The notes under the pieces: model-generated
The model's database searches: none
The model's input: only the letters and a program-made list of their open reading frames with translations
What the model was told of the DNA's origin: nothing
Position numbers and translations under genes: made by a program
Shown: positions 29,384-38,291 of the stretch, piece after piece
Numbering within the stretch: position 1 is the first letter of the stretch
How the letters are laid out: each line of letters begins with the position of its first letter
Assembly: GCA_947448395.1 (NCBI GenBank)
Contig: CANFNA010000004.1
Coordinates: forward strand, 1-47,928
Origin: Chthoniobacteraceae bacterium
GTDB lineage: Bacteria; Verrucomicrobiota; Verrucomicrobiia; Chthoniobacterales; Chthoniobacteraceae
Length of the DNA stretch: 47,928 nucleotides
Reading direction: 5' to 3'

Positions 29384-30499
29384 ATGCGCACTTCCACCCG
29401 CTGCCAAATTGCAGCTTTTACGATCTCACTGCTGGCGCCCATCAGTCTGACCGCGCCGTCATACGCAATCGATTCTGGAAACGAACCCCTACACTCGCAC
29501 GATTTAATCAAGTCCCTGTCCGCGGAAGATCTTGATCGTGCGCTCGAAAAAGTTTGGTCACACCCCTACCAACCTCTCCCAGCCGACGACGCATCCGCCT
29601 CTCGGCGCGAAGCCCTATTTTCTGCACTCACCCGCCTTGGATCAGGTGCCGCAATTCTTCAAAAACCCACCAGTGATTCGGAGGAGAGCGAGCAGGATTC
29701 ATTTTTTCATGAATTGCTTCCGGGAAAAATCGGTTTTGTTCGACTTGGAAAACTAATTTCAGACCGCGAAACAAAACTTAACAGCGCCTTGAGAGACTTT
29801 GAACAGGTGTCGGCGCGAGGGTTGATCCTCGATGTACGCTCTAGTAATCTGGGCGGCTCCCTCAAGCTCGCCGCCGCGCTCGCCTCTCCCTTCGTTCCCC
29901 CAGACACCCTCCTCTTCAAAACTCGCGATCTAGTGAGTCAAAAGCTCGAAGAGATTCGCTCAAAAAAAGGGACTCTAAAGACCATTCCGATCGCCGTTCT
30001 CATCAATTCCAGAACCAGCGGCGCAGCCGAAGCGCTTGCCGCATCTCTCCAACTTCACGGAAAAGCGTTCGTCCTCGGACAAACAACCGCCGGAGCAGTC
30101 GGCGATTATTCAGAGGTAAAGCTTAGTGACGACCGTGTTCTTCGGATCCCGAACAAAGCAGCACTCTTTGAGAAATATCCGGACTTTTTTAGACAAGGCC
30201 TCACTCCTGATCTGATAGTGAAGTCGAACGATGAAATGGAAATGCTTGCCCTGTCGGCTGCGAGCGCTGCAGGCAAGGTCTCGCATTTGCTCGTGGAAAC
30301 AAGGCGACCACGCCTCAACGAGGCCGCGTTAATGGCTAAGCAAAATCCTGAAACCGAAAGTTGGATACGAGATCAACTCGCAAAAAAATCAGGCTCCCCA
30401 GCGCCCCAAAAACCTCCACGAGACGAGACCCTCATCAGAGCCGCCGATTTTATCGAAGCCGTTGCAGCCACACAACTGGGCGCTCCTTCAACGCATTGA
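29384..30499 (+). CDS. S41 peptidase-family protein, probably catalytically inactive
   Basis: KIGFVRLGKL, LILDVRSSNLGGSLKLA, VLINSRTSGAAEALAASLQLHGKAFVLGQTTAGAVG: S41 fold motifs with catalytic positions altered. Confidence 0.85.
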   Translation: MRTSTRCQIAAFTISLLAPISLTAPSYAIDSGNEPLHSHDLIKSLSAEDLDRALEKVWSHPYQPLPADDASASRREALFSALTRLGSGAAILQKPTSDSEESEQDSFFHELLPGKIGFVRLGKLISDRETKLNSALRDFEQVSARGLILDVRSSNLGGSLKLAAALASPFVPPDTLLFKTRDLVSQKLEEIRSKKGTLKTIPIAVLINSRTSGAAEALAASLQLHGKAFVLGQTTAGAVGDYSEVKLSDDRVLRIPNKAALFEKYPDFFRQGLTPDLIVKSNDEMEMLALSAASAAGKVSHLLVETRRPRLNEAALMAKQNPETESWIRDQLAKKSGSPAPQKPPRDETLIRAADFIEAVAATQLGAPSTH

Positions 30500-30529
30500 T
30501 TTCGTAAACACGCTCGCAGCAGTCTGCCG

Positions 30530-31777
30530 CTACTTCATCGGCACCAATGAAATCACTTCGTCCACATCAAGAAGCCGTTCTTGGCGTGTCGCCAATTCCT
30601 TCCACTTGAGTTGGGGCCACTCGTCTCCCACCACCACCGCAAATTGAGCGCCGCTCTGCTCGGCAGCCTGAAACTGCTTGCCAACCTTTGCTGGAGCCAA
30701 CGCAAAATCCACTCGACTTCCTTTTTCGCGAAGTCGCTGCACCAATCGCAAAGCCTCCGAGCGCAGTTCCTCCTTGGCTAAGACCACAAAAATCTCCGCC
30801 GCTCTGTTCGCCCCAAGCCAAGCATTCCTTCGCTGGTTAGCGACTTCCACATCATCAATCAGATTCGCTAAAACAACATCCCCCATCCCAAACCCCAAGG
30901 CGGGCATCTTCACCTTTCCATCGCTCATCACCTCCAAAAGACGGTCGTAGCGACCTCCACCAGCAAGCGCTCTCTCCTTGCCACCTCGATCAAACACCTC
31001 AAAGACCAAACCAGTATAATACGCCAGCCCACGAACGATCGTGAGGTCGACTTCCACATACTCACCCAGCCCACGCGCCTTCAGATCCTCCAAAATTGAA
31101 TTCAACTTTGTCGCCTCAGCTGTCGGATTCGAAATGAACGCTCGCACCTGCTGAAGCGTCATTCCAAAATCGCTCAGCCGCTTTTCGCTCTCTGCTTCAG
31201 AAGCCCTCTCCAACTTGTCTACCACGGACAAAAAATCTAGAAGACGATCTTCTCCAACTCCTCGAGCCTTCGCAAACTCAGCCCAAGCGTCGCGATCACT
31301 CAAACGCAACACGAAGTCCGCAGGGCCAAGTCCAAAACCCCGCAGAATATCAATCGCCAACGCCAACAACTCGGCGTCCGCCCCAGCAGAAGCCTCCCCA
31401 AGGATGTCACAATTGAGCTGCAGAAATTCGCGCAAGCGCCCCCTTTGCTGCTTCTCGTAACGGAAGAAGGAAGGGGCGCAGAACCACTTCAGCGGCTTCT
31501 TATAATCTCGCTCACGAGCCGCCACCATCCGAGCCAAGGTCGGCGTCATCTCGGGGCGCATCGCAACATGCCTCTCCCCCTTGTCGACAAAATCAAACAA
31601 CTGCCCAACTAATTCCCCTCCACTCTTCTTCCGATACAGTTCAATCGACTCCAACACAGGACCGTCGTACTCCACAAAACCATACCTTCCCGCAACATCT
31701 CTCCAAACTGACAGGATGTAATTTCGGCGCGCACATTCTTCGGGGTAAAAATCGCGGAATCCTGGAAGAAGTTGCAT
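30530..31777 (-). CDS. hisS: Histidyl-tRNA synthetase
   Basis: GFRDFYPEE, MRPEMTPTLARMV motif 2 region, RYEKQQRGRLREFLQLNCD, GLAYYTGLVFEV, AGGGRYDRL. Confidence 0.95.
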   Translation of the reverse strand: MQLLPGFRDFYPEECARRNYILSVWRDVAGRYGFVEYDGPVLESIELYRKKSGGELVGQLFDFVDKGERHVAMRPEMTPTLARMVAARERDYKKPLKWFCAPSFFRYEKQQRGRLREFLQLNCDILGEASAGADAELLALAIDILRGFGLGPADFVLRLSDRDAWAEFAKARGVGEDRLLDFLSVVDKLERASEAESEKRLSDFGMTLQQVRAFISNPTAEATKLNSILEDLKARGLGEYVEVDLTIVRGLAYYTGLVFEVFDRGGKERALAGGGRYDRLLEVMSDGKVKMPALGFGMGDVVLANLIDDVEVANQRRNAWLGANRAAEIFVVLAKEELRSEALRLVQRLREKGSRVDFALAPAKVGKQFQAAEQSGAQFAVVVGDEWPQLKWKELATRQERLLDVDEVISLVPMK

Positions 31778-31878
31778 AGCGTTGGGCGGTTAAAAGACGT
31801 CAGAAAAAAAGGAGCCGAAAACTACGCTCGTAGCCCCATCCGCTGCAAAACGAATCACCTCGGGCTTATTCAAGAGAA

Positions 31879-32520
31879 TCAGGCCTGCTCCCGATTTTCG
31901 CGCGGCGCAGTGAGCTTCATTGTCAGAATATAAAGTGTTCCCAGCACAACAATCGCCGCTACGAATCCAATCGACTCGTGTTTGATCGCCGCCACCATTT
32001 TGTAGGGATCATCAATCAGGTCAGGATTACGCTCCGCAATCCGCCAGCCGTACCATGCAAGAATGCTGCACCACAGCGCTGAACCCGCAATGGTCATCGC
32101 GCTAAACGCCGCAAAGTTCATCCGGATCAAACCTGCTGGCAGCGAGATTAAATGCCTCACCACCGGCAACAATCGGGCAAAGAAAATACCGCCCGTTTCG
32201 TAGCGATGCAGAAACTTCTCTGCTCTCTCCAGTTTCTCCTCACTAAGTCCCACCTTATTTCCCCACAGCAACACAAGCGCACGCCCCATCCACCGAGCCA
32301 CCCAGTACGACAAGGCAGATCCAAGATAAGATCCGATAGTCCCCGCTATAATCACCCCAAGCCAACTCATCTTCCCCTGATGCGCCCAATAGGCAGCGGG
32401 AGGAATCACCACCTCACTCGGAACAGGGAAAATAGTACTCTCCAGCGCCATTAAAAATGCGACGCCAAGATATCCCCAATCACGAACCCAACCGAACCAA
32501 AGGGCAATTAATGCGTGCAT
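31879..32520 (-). CDS. DedA-family membrane protein
   Basis: LESTIFPVPSEVVIPPA, GGIFFARLLPVVRHLISLPAG. Confidence 0.92.
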   Translation of the reverse strand: MHALIALWFGWVRDWGYLGVAFLMALESTIFPVPSEVVIPPAAYWAHQGKMSWLGVIIAGTIGSYLGSALSYWVARWMGRALVLLWGNKVGLSEEKLERAEKFLHRYETGGIFFARLLPVVRHLISLPAGLIRMNFAAFSAMTIAGSALWCSILAWYGWRIAERNPDLIDDPYKMVAAIKHESIGFVAAIVVLGTLYILTMKLTAPRENREQA

Positions 32521-32599
32521 CTCAATTTAGGTGGACCGCTATCTCGTAGAACTCAGAAGGCCCCCGTTCGGAAAGTCCAAGGGCATTGCCACTCCTGCA

Positions 32600-32887
32600 T
32601 TAGTAAGCGTCGGTCATGTCCGGATCTGGCATCCCAGCGTCTTCGCGGATCGAATCTAAACGCCGACGAACACCTCGATCAGTTTCCTGCAAAACACGGG
32701 AAACGGTTGCGACAATCGCCGGCATTGCCAACAGCACTCCTAAAGAAAGAAGAGTTGCAGCCGTCGTTTTTTGCGTGGGCCGCTCAAGTTTTCCAGCGAT
32801 GAGCAATCCAATGCCACACCCCACGGCTGTCTGAGTGACAGCAAGCAGGCTGGTATTCAAAGGGTCAGATGAAATCGAGTTAGCCAT
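32600..32887 (-). CDS. Small hypothetical membrane protein
   Basis: MANSISSDPLNTSLLAVTQTAVGCGIGLLIAGKL.. two hydrophobic segments; internal start chosen. Confidence 0.6.
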   Translation of the reverse strand: MANSISSDPLNTSLLAVTQTAVGCGIGLLIAGKLERPTQKTTAATLLSLGVLLAMPAIVATVSRVLQETDRGVRRRLDSIREDAGMPDPDMTDAY

Positions 32888-32960
32888 GGGAGATTGCGGA
32901 TACCTTAGCCCGAAAGACTGCCATTTTGCCATCCTCAAAGTGAGCACACCGTTCCAAACC

Positions 32961-34832
32961 TCACTGGGCATGCCCTGATCCTGGAACGCAGAGATCTGAG
33001 GTCATCCCGATACCGAAACGAGCTGCAGCCCCCAAGGCCCCGACTGTTTTGACGATCGGATAAAGCGCCTCCGCATACCAAAGCTTTGCAAAGTAAAACC
33101 CGATTGGAGCCGTCTCTCGCCAGCGACCCGATTCCACTCGCTCCACCAGCCATGCGGCACCGCGAGAAACCGCAGCCACATGCGCTGTCCCAGAAAGAGC
33201 CTCAACCGCCAAAGCCGTTTCCTCGACAGACCCGATCATCCCGTGCGCCACACCACCACCCCATCCTCCATCCTTCAGTTGCAGTCCTACCAATACTCGC
33301 TCAGCACCCTCAATCATTCCCGCTGGAATCGCAAACCCACGTGCCCGCAACTCACGCAACGCCACCAACACCCTCGACGTCCCATAAGTTAAATTCGTCT
33401 CCTCTGGAACATGCTCGTTCCCAAACCATAACGGAACCCAACCACCTTCCGACATTTGCGCTTTCTCCAAAAAGACGATTCCACGGACAATCGCCCTTTG
33501 CACCCGCACTCGATATTCACCTGTCCATTGAGGCAGCCACGCACTCCAAGCTCTCAAGGCATGGGCCGTCAGATCGGGACTGCTTCGGTCAAAAGGAAGA
33601 GCACCCCAACCCCGACAAAACGTCGGAATTCCGCCGTCTCGATTCTGTATTCCCATCAACCAATCCGCGCCGAGCCTCCCTGCCCGATTCACCTCAGCAT
33701 CCACAGTCCCTAACTCCAACAAGGCCAATAGTGCTCCCGGCGTATCATCAGCGTCCGGAACACCCCCGGGAAGATCTGTCCAAGCCCATCCTCCGGGAGC
33801 CGCATGGGTGTATGGATGCCTTTCACGATACTGCTGGCCCAAAAGCCACTCGCGAAGCACATGTCTCCTTTCATACCCAAGCGCATCCTTCTGCCAACGA
33901 AACGACTGAATCGCCAACGTTGAAACCCAAGTCGCTAAGTTTGTGTCAATCGGCCAACTCCCATCTTCTCGAACCGAACGTCTCAAAAAATCTGCTGCCA
34001 AAACCCCAACCGGCCTGCCCCCCTCATTCATGGCAGCCAAACTCATCAGGACAAAACTAGTCAACGGCGTTGCCTCCAAGAACCCTCCATTGGTGGGCTG
34101 CAAAGTCGCAAGCACCCGCAGAGTCTTCCCTCTAACCAGATTCCGAATCCCGCGCAGGATTGGGTTCTTTGTCGGTGCAAAAAAGTGAATCACCTGCCCA
34201 ATCGCAATCAATGCCGGCAGGGCGTAACTCACCACCGGAAGCTGGAGCATTCCGAATAAACCACGCGGAAGAACTGCGAGTTCAAAGGGCAACCCAGGAA
34301 CTTCATTCCATCCGGCTCGACCCAAGCGACCAGAAAGCACACAAGCCATCAGAATAGGCACCGAAAATGTTCGATCACGCCCATAACGCTTCCGAATCGC
34401 CTCCGCCAAGCCGGACTCCCATCCCGCCCCACTTTGTCCACAAGCGTTCTGCAGCCATCCTTGGGCTCGATCCACACACTCTCGAAATTGCGCGTCCGCC
34501 CTACAAGCGCCTATGGCAGCCCATCCCAGCGCCGTCGTGCTGATATTACTCCGGCTCCGGACCGTGTCCCCCCATCCGCCATCTGAATTCTGGTTCCTTG
34601 AGAGCCACTGCAATCCGTCCCTAATCAACGAATGGTCCAGTGAAGAACCCTGTGCGTCACCAAGAATCGTGAGTGCAATGAGTGCGGTTGCCGTTGAAAG
34701 CGCGCTACTAGAAAGACGCCCAACCCAAAAGCCATGCGGCCCCATTTCGGCAAGCAACGCGTCCGAAGTGACCTCCAGAGCGGCTTGCAAACGACTCGCA
34801 AATTCGGGGTGCTCCAAAGCGTTCATTCTCAC
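32961..34832 (-). CDS. Squalene-hopene cyclase-like class II terpenoid cyclase
   Basis: PGGWAWTDLPGGVPDADDTPGALLAL (DxDDT), several QW-type repeats (QNSDGGWGD, QNRDGGIPTF, LQLKDGGWGGG), C-term GFYFAKLWYAEALYPIVKTVGALG. Confidence 0.88.
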   Translation of the reverse strand: MRMNALEHPEFASRLQAALEVTSDALLAEMGPHGFWVGRLSSSALSTATALIALTILGDAQGSSLDHSLIRDGLQWLSRNQNSDGGWGDTVRSRSNISTTALGWAAIGACRADAQFRECVDRAQGWLQNACGQSGAGWESGLAEAIRKRYGRDRTFSVPILMACVLSGRLGRAGWNEVPGLPFELAVLPRGLFGMLQLPVVSYALPALIAIGQVIHFFAPTKNPILRGIRNLVRGKTLRVLATLQPTNGGFLEATPLTSFVLMSLAAMNEGGRPVGVLAADFLRRSVREDGSWPIDTNLATWVSTLAIQSFRWQKDALGYERRHVLREWLLGQQYRERHPYTHAAPGGWAWTDLPGGVPDADDTPGALLALLELGTVDAEVNRAGRLGADWLMGIQNRDGGIPTFCRGWGALPFDRSSPDLTAHALRAWSAWLPQWTGEYRVRVQRAIVRGIVFLEKAQMSEGGWVPLWFGNEHVPEETNLTYGTSRVLVALRELRARGFAIPAGMIEGAERVLVGLQLKDGGWGGGVAHGMIGSVEETALAVEALSGTAHVAAVSRGAAWLVERVESGRWRETAPIGFYFAKLWYAEALYPIVKTVGALGAAARFGIGMTSDLCVPGSGHAQ

Positions 34833-35707
34833 TGCAAGTGCCCCAACGCGAGCAAACCGTAAAAGGTGTACTCGGCATCTAGAAAATCATCTGCCCAGTG
34901 ACCGTGAAACCCGCCATCCGCACTCCACAGACTATCCAGGAAGTCGAGAGTAGCCTCCTTCGCACGATTCGGAAGGGGCTCATCCAAACAGGCCAACGCG
35001 TGCAACGAGGTAGCGGTTGAGAGTAAATCCGGAAGCGGCGCCTCAGGCATCGCAAGAAACCCACCCTCAGGATGAATTTGCTGCAGCAACCAATCTGCCA
35101 CTCTTGGTACCAGTGGCAGTTCTAATTGGTGAAGCAGCGTCACCGCAGCGGCCGTTGCATTCGTAGAGCCTCGGACCAAGCCTCGCGCATTGCCCCACGC
35201 TCCGTCGGGCGTCTCGAGAAACTTGAGCGCTTGAACTAATTTCAAGGGCTTCGGCATCAGCAATCCCAGATCTTGATAGGCCCCAAGCGCAACGAAACAC
35301 CCGTAAGCATTCCCGCATTCAGATCCTTTCAGCCCTTCGTAGGCTCCATCCTTTGAGCGATATCCCTCCAAACTCGTCGCCATTCTCCTCGCCCGTTCCG
35401 GCGACAAGTCTCCAACCACCGACCAGCAACGAGCAAGAGCGCCCAGATGCACAAAATCCAACCCCTCACCATCCCCAAAGGTCTCCAGAAACGAACGAAC
35501 TTTTTCCACCGGAATGGCCTCCTCCAGAGCATTTAAGCCCGCGAGCACAAAGATCGTGTAATACAAATCCTCACCACCAGCACGATCACGCCCCCCGCCT
35601 TTTTCCGTAAGCTGACTTTTCAAAAATGCGCGCACCAATTCGGCGGATTCCCCCAGCGCCTGCGCACCGCGGCGGGCAACTTGCAGCATCTGAATTCGAA
35701 GAGACAC
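34829..35707 (-). CDS. Prenyltransferase/squalene-oxidase-repeat (alpha-alpha toroid) protein
   Basis: Repeats SKDGAYEG, TPDGAWGN, HPEGGFLA, SADGGFHG; C-term DAEYTFYGLLALGHL; ATGA overlap with the cyclase gene. Confidence 0.85.
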   Translation of the reverse strand: MSLRIQMLQVARRGAQALGESAELVRAFLKSQLTEKGGGRDRAGGEDLYYTIFVLAGLNALEEAIPVEKVRSFLETFGDGEGLDFVHLGALARCWSVVGDLSPERARRMATSLEGYRSKDGAYEGLKGSECGNAYGCFVALGAYQDLGLLMPKPLKLVQALKFLETPDGAWGNARGLVRGSTNATAAAVTLLHQLELPLVPRVADWLLQQIHPEGGFLAMPEAPLPDLLSTATSLHALACLDEPLPNRAKEATLDFLDSLWSADGGFHGHWADDFLDAEYTFYGLLALGHLQ

Positions 35708-35765
35708 AGCTGCTTTTCTAACGCACCACGCAATCAGAACAAGTCGCGCAGTCGTGAGATTCCAA

Positions 35766-37103
35766 TCAACCGCGCAAAATATCCCACAAAAGTCGGATAT
35801 TCATCCCCACCACCAGAGCCGCCAACCCCCAAGCGAAAGCAGAAATCCACCGAGGCACGACCAATTCGCCCATCACCTTTCGACTCGAAACAAATTGCAC
35901 CAAGGGAATAACCGCAAAAGGCAACTGCATCGATAAAATCACCTGACTCAGCACGAGCAACGGGCCAGTCGCCTTCTCTCCAGTCCATGCCGTCACCAAA
36001 ACGACAGGAATCACCGCCAGCCCACGCGTGAGCAGTCGTCTGGCCCAAGGCTTGAGGCGTAAATCCAAAAAACCCTCCATCACAATCTGCCCCGCCAAAG
36101 TCCCTGTAACCGTGGAATTCAAGCCCGAAGCTAGTAACGCGACTCCGAAAAGCCCAGCGGCCAATCCCCCACCCAACGGAGGGCTCAACAACGCATGTGC
36201 GTCGGCAATCTCCGCCACGTCAGTCCTCCCGGCCCGATGAAAAACCGCTGCCGCAAGGACCAATATCGCCGCGTTCACAAAGAAAGCCATGCCCAGCGCC
36301 AGAGAGCTATCCAAAGCCGCCCACCGACAAGCAGAACGCCGACCGGCAACGCTTCCATCAATCGCGCGAGTCTGCACAATCGAGGAGTGTAAGTACAAAT
36401 TGTGAGGCATCACCGTCGCTCCCAAAATGCCGATGGCTAAATACAACATCTGCGGGTCCCGCACAATTTGAGCACTCGGAATTAAACCTCCCAGTAAGTC
36501 TGAAAAGCGCGGAGACGCAGCGGCAATCTGCACGGCAAAGCACCCCGAAATGAGCAGGATCAGCACAATAATAAACGCCTCCAGCCATCTAAATCCTCTC
36601 CTCATCAAAAGCAGCACCAGAAAGGCATCCAGCACCGTCAGCACCGCCCCCCATACCATCGGAATCCCAAAAAGAAGATGGAGCGCCAACGCAGTCCCAA
36701 TGACCTCAGCGAGATCACAAGCGATGATCGCAAGCTCACAGGCCATCCAGAGCACGTACCCAACCCAAGGCCGGTAATGCATCCGACAGGCTTGGGCCAA
36801 ATCCATCCCAGCCGCTATCCCCAATCGCGCAGATAGAGCCTGCAATACCATCGCCATCAAATTGGAAACCAAAACCACCGAAAGCAGCGTGTACCCAAAT
36901 TTGGAGCCCCCAGCCAAACAGGTCGCCCAATTCCCCGGATCCATGTACCCCACCGACACAAGGTAGCCAGGACCGCAAAAAGCCAAAAACCGTCGAAACC
37001 ATCCACCTCCAGATGGGATTCCCACCGAACCATGCACCTCCTCCAAGCTTCTGCGTAAACCCACGTCCCCTTCCCCCCGTGATGATGTGCCATCAAACTC
37101 CAT
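35766..37103 (-). CDS. mntH: Nramp-family divalent metal (Mn/Fe) transporter
   Basis: [10 protein letters not shown] (DPGN) and [17 protein letters not shown] (MPH) motifs, 11 or so TM segments. Confidence 0.95.
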   Translation of the reverse strand: MEFDGTSSRGEGDVGLRRSLEEVHGSVGIPSGGGWFRRFLAFCGPGYLVSVGYMDPGNWATCLAGGSKFGYTLLSVVLVSNLMAMVLQALSARLGIAAGMDLAQACRMHYRPWVGYVLWMACELAIIACDLAEVIGTALALHLLFGIPMVWGAVLTVLDAFLVLLLMRRGFRWLEAFIIVLILLISGCFAVQIAAASPRFSDLLGGLIPSAQIVRDPQMLYLAIGILGATVMPHNLYLHSSIVQTRAIDGSVAGRRSACRWAALDSSLALGMAFFVNAAILVLAAAVFHRAGRTDVAEIADAHALLSPPLGGGLAAGLFGVALLASGLNSTVTGTLAGQIVMEGFLDLRLKPWARRLLTRGLAVIPVVLVTAWTGEKATGPLLVLSQVILSMQLPFAVIPLVQFVSSRKVMGELVVPRWISAFAWGLAALVVGMNIRLLWDILRG

Positions 37104-37145
37104 AGCGCACCCATTTGAGGACCAAGGGTCGATTTAGGCGATCAA

Positions 37146-37167
37146 AAACTTAGGCAGGACTAAGTTT
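37146..37167. promoter_or_regulatory. Putative MntR-binding palindrome
   Basis: AAACTTAG-GCAGGA-CTAAGTTT, perfect 8-bp inverted repeat, 22 bp total, in the divergent mntH/mntR intergenic region. Confidence 0.8.
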
Positions 37168-37189
37168 GTTTTTCTTCCCTGACACTCCC

Positions 37190-37218
37190 TTGACGTTTGG
37201 CGCACCGTTTTCTACGGT
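37190..37218 (+). promoter_or_regulatory. Candidate sigma70-type promoter for mntR
   Basis: TTGACG, 17-nt spacer, TACGGT; ATG starts 6 nt after the -10 element. Confidence 0.4.
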
Positions 37219-37224
37219 CAATTC

Positions 37225-37695
37225 ATGTCCACGCGTTCGCCCCAACGCCCAGCTTCCTCAGCTGTTGAAGATTACCTTGAACAGATCCTGGAGCTCATCA
37301 GCACCAAGGGCTACGCCCGCGTTGTAGACATCGCTGATCGCCTTTCTATTTCGCAGGCCAGTGTCACCAACATGATCCAGCGCCTCGATGCCGAGGGTTT
37401 CCTCCATTACGAGAAATACCGCGGCCTCATCCTCACCCGAGCAGGCGAAGATCTTGCGAAAAACATCACTCGACGGCACCGATTGCTGACGGAATTTCTC
37501 CAACTCCTCGGCCTAGCCGAAGCAACCATCTATCAGGACGTAGAAGGGATGGAGCATCATCTCAGCCCCGAAACCGTGCGCGCAATCGAAAGCCTGACCG
37601 CTCGACTCAAGGATCAACCCGAATTGCTAAAACGCGTACGGGAAGATGCCGCGAAGGACGATCCGGAAAAAAACACACATTCCCCTCTCTCATGA
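37225..37695 (+). CDS. mntR: DtxR/MntR-family metal-dependent transcriptional regulator
   Basis: VEDYLEQILELISTKGYARVVDIADRLSISQASVTNMIQRLDAEGFLHYEKYRGLILT helix-turn-helix; HHLSPETV. Confidence 0.95.
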   Translation: MSTRSPQRPASSAVEDYLEQILELISTKGYARVVDIADRLSISQASVTNMIQRLDAEGFLHYEKYRGLILTRAGEDLAKNITRRHRLLTEFLQLLGLAEATIYQDVEGMEHHLSPETVRAIESLTARLKDQPELLKRVREDAAKDDPEKNTHSPLS

Positions 37696-38177
37696 GTTTG
37701 TTCCAACCCTCCTCCCTGCTCGCTGCGATCACAGCCATCCTCCTTAGTGCGTGCCAAACTCCCAAGCAGTTCACCCAAAAACAGCTCGCTGCACGGCAAG
37801 TAATGGCGGATCAAATCGCTGCAGAACCCCTCGGAAATTACTTCGTAGGCCGACGGTATTTTAAGGAAGACTATAAAATGTGGGGGTACGTGCGGAAACC
37901 TCGGGAAGCTTGGCACGACTCAAAACTAGTCGTTTTCAATGAGGAAAAAACCCTCGCGCCAGACCGAGCTGCAAACTCTATTGGCTCAGACAACGGCTAC
38001 GAATATACCCTACGAGGATCCTTTTCAGGCGACACCGTTTACGAGCCTGCAGCTAATCAGTTTTATCCTGAGTTTGTGCTCGAGGGAGCGGATCTGCGCA
38101 CCTCCAACCCCGCTCCCATTTTCAAAAGCCCAAACGCTCTCAATCCCAAAAAGCGCTACTACCCCGACCCTGAGTAA
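37692..38177 (+). CDS. Putative lipoprotein translationally coupled to mntR
   Basis: Lipobox LLSACQ; ATGA overlap with mntR stop; 161 aa. Confidence 0.75.
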   Translation: MSLFQPSSLLAAITAILLSACQTPKQFTQKQLAARQVMADQIAAEPLGNYFVGRRYFKEDYKMWGYVRKPREAWHDSKLVVFNEEKTLAPDRAANSIGSDNGYEYTLRGSFSGDTVYEPAANQFYPEFVLEGADLRTSNPAPIFKSPNALNPKKRYYPDPE

Positions 38178-38291
38178 AAGCGACTGGCAGCGACGCCCCC
38201 CTTTTTAAATTAGAGCCATCGCGTCCCAAAAAATCGAGGGACAACACGCGTCCATCAAACATCGCTCGATCCTCTCAATAGGAGGTCATCC

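Noticed and set aside
33086-34060. 324-aa + strand ORF opposite the cyclase gene
   Set aside because: Pro/Ser/His-rich low-information translation, antisense to a strongly supported cyclase with DxDDT and QW motifs; shadow ORF
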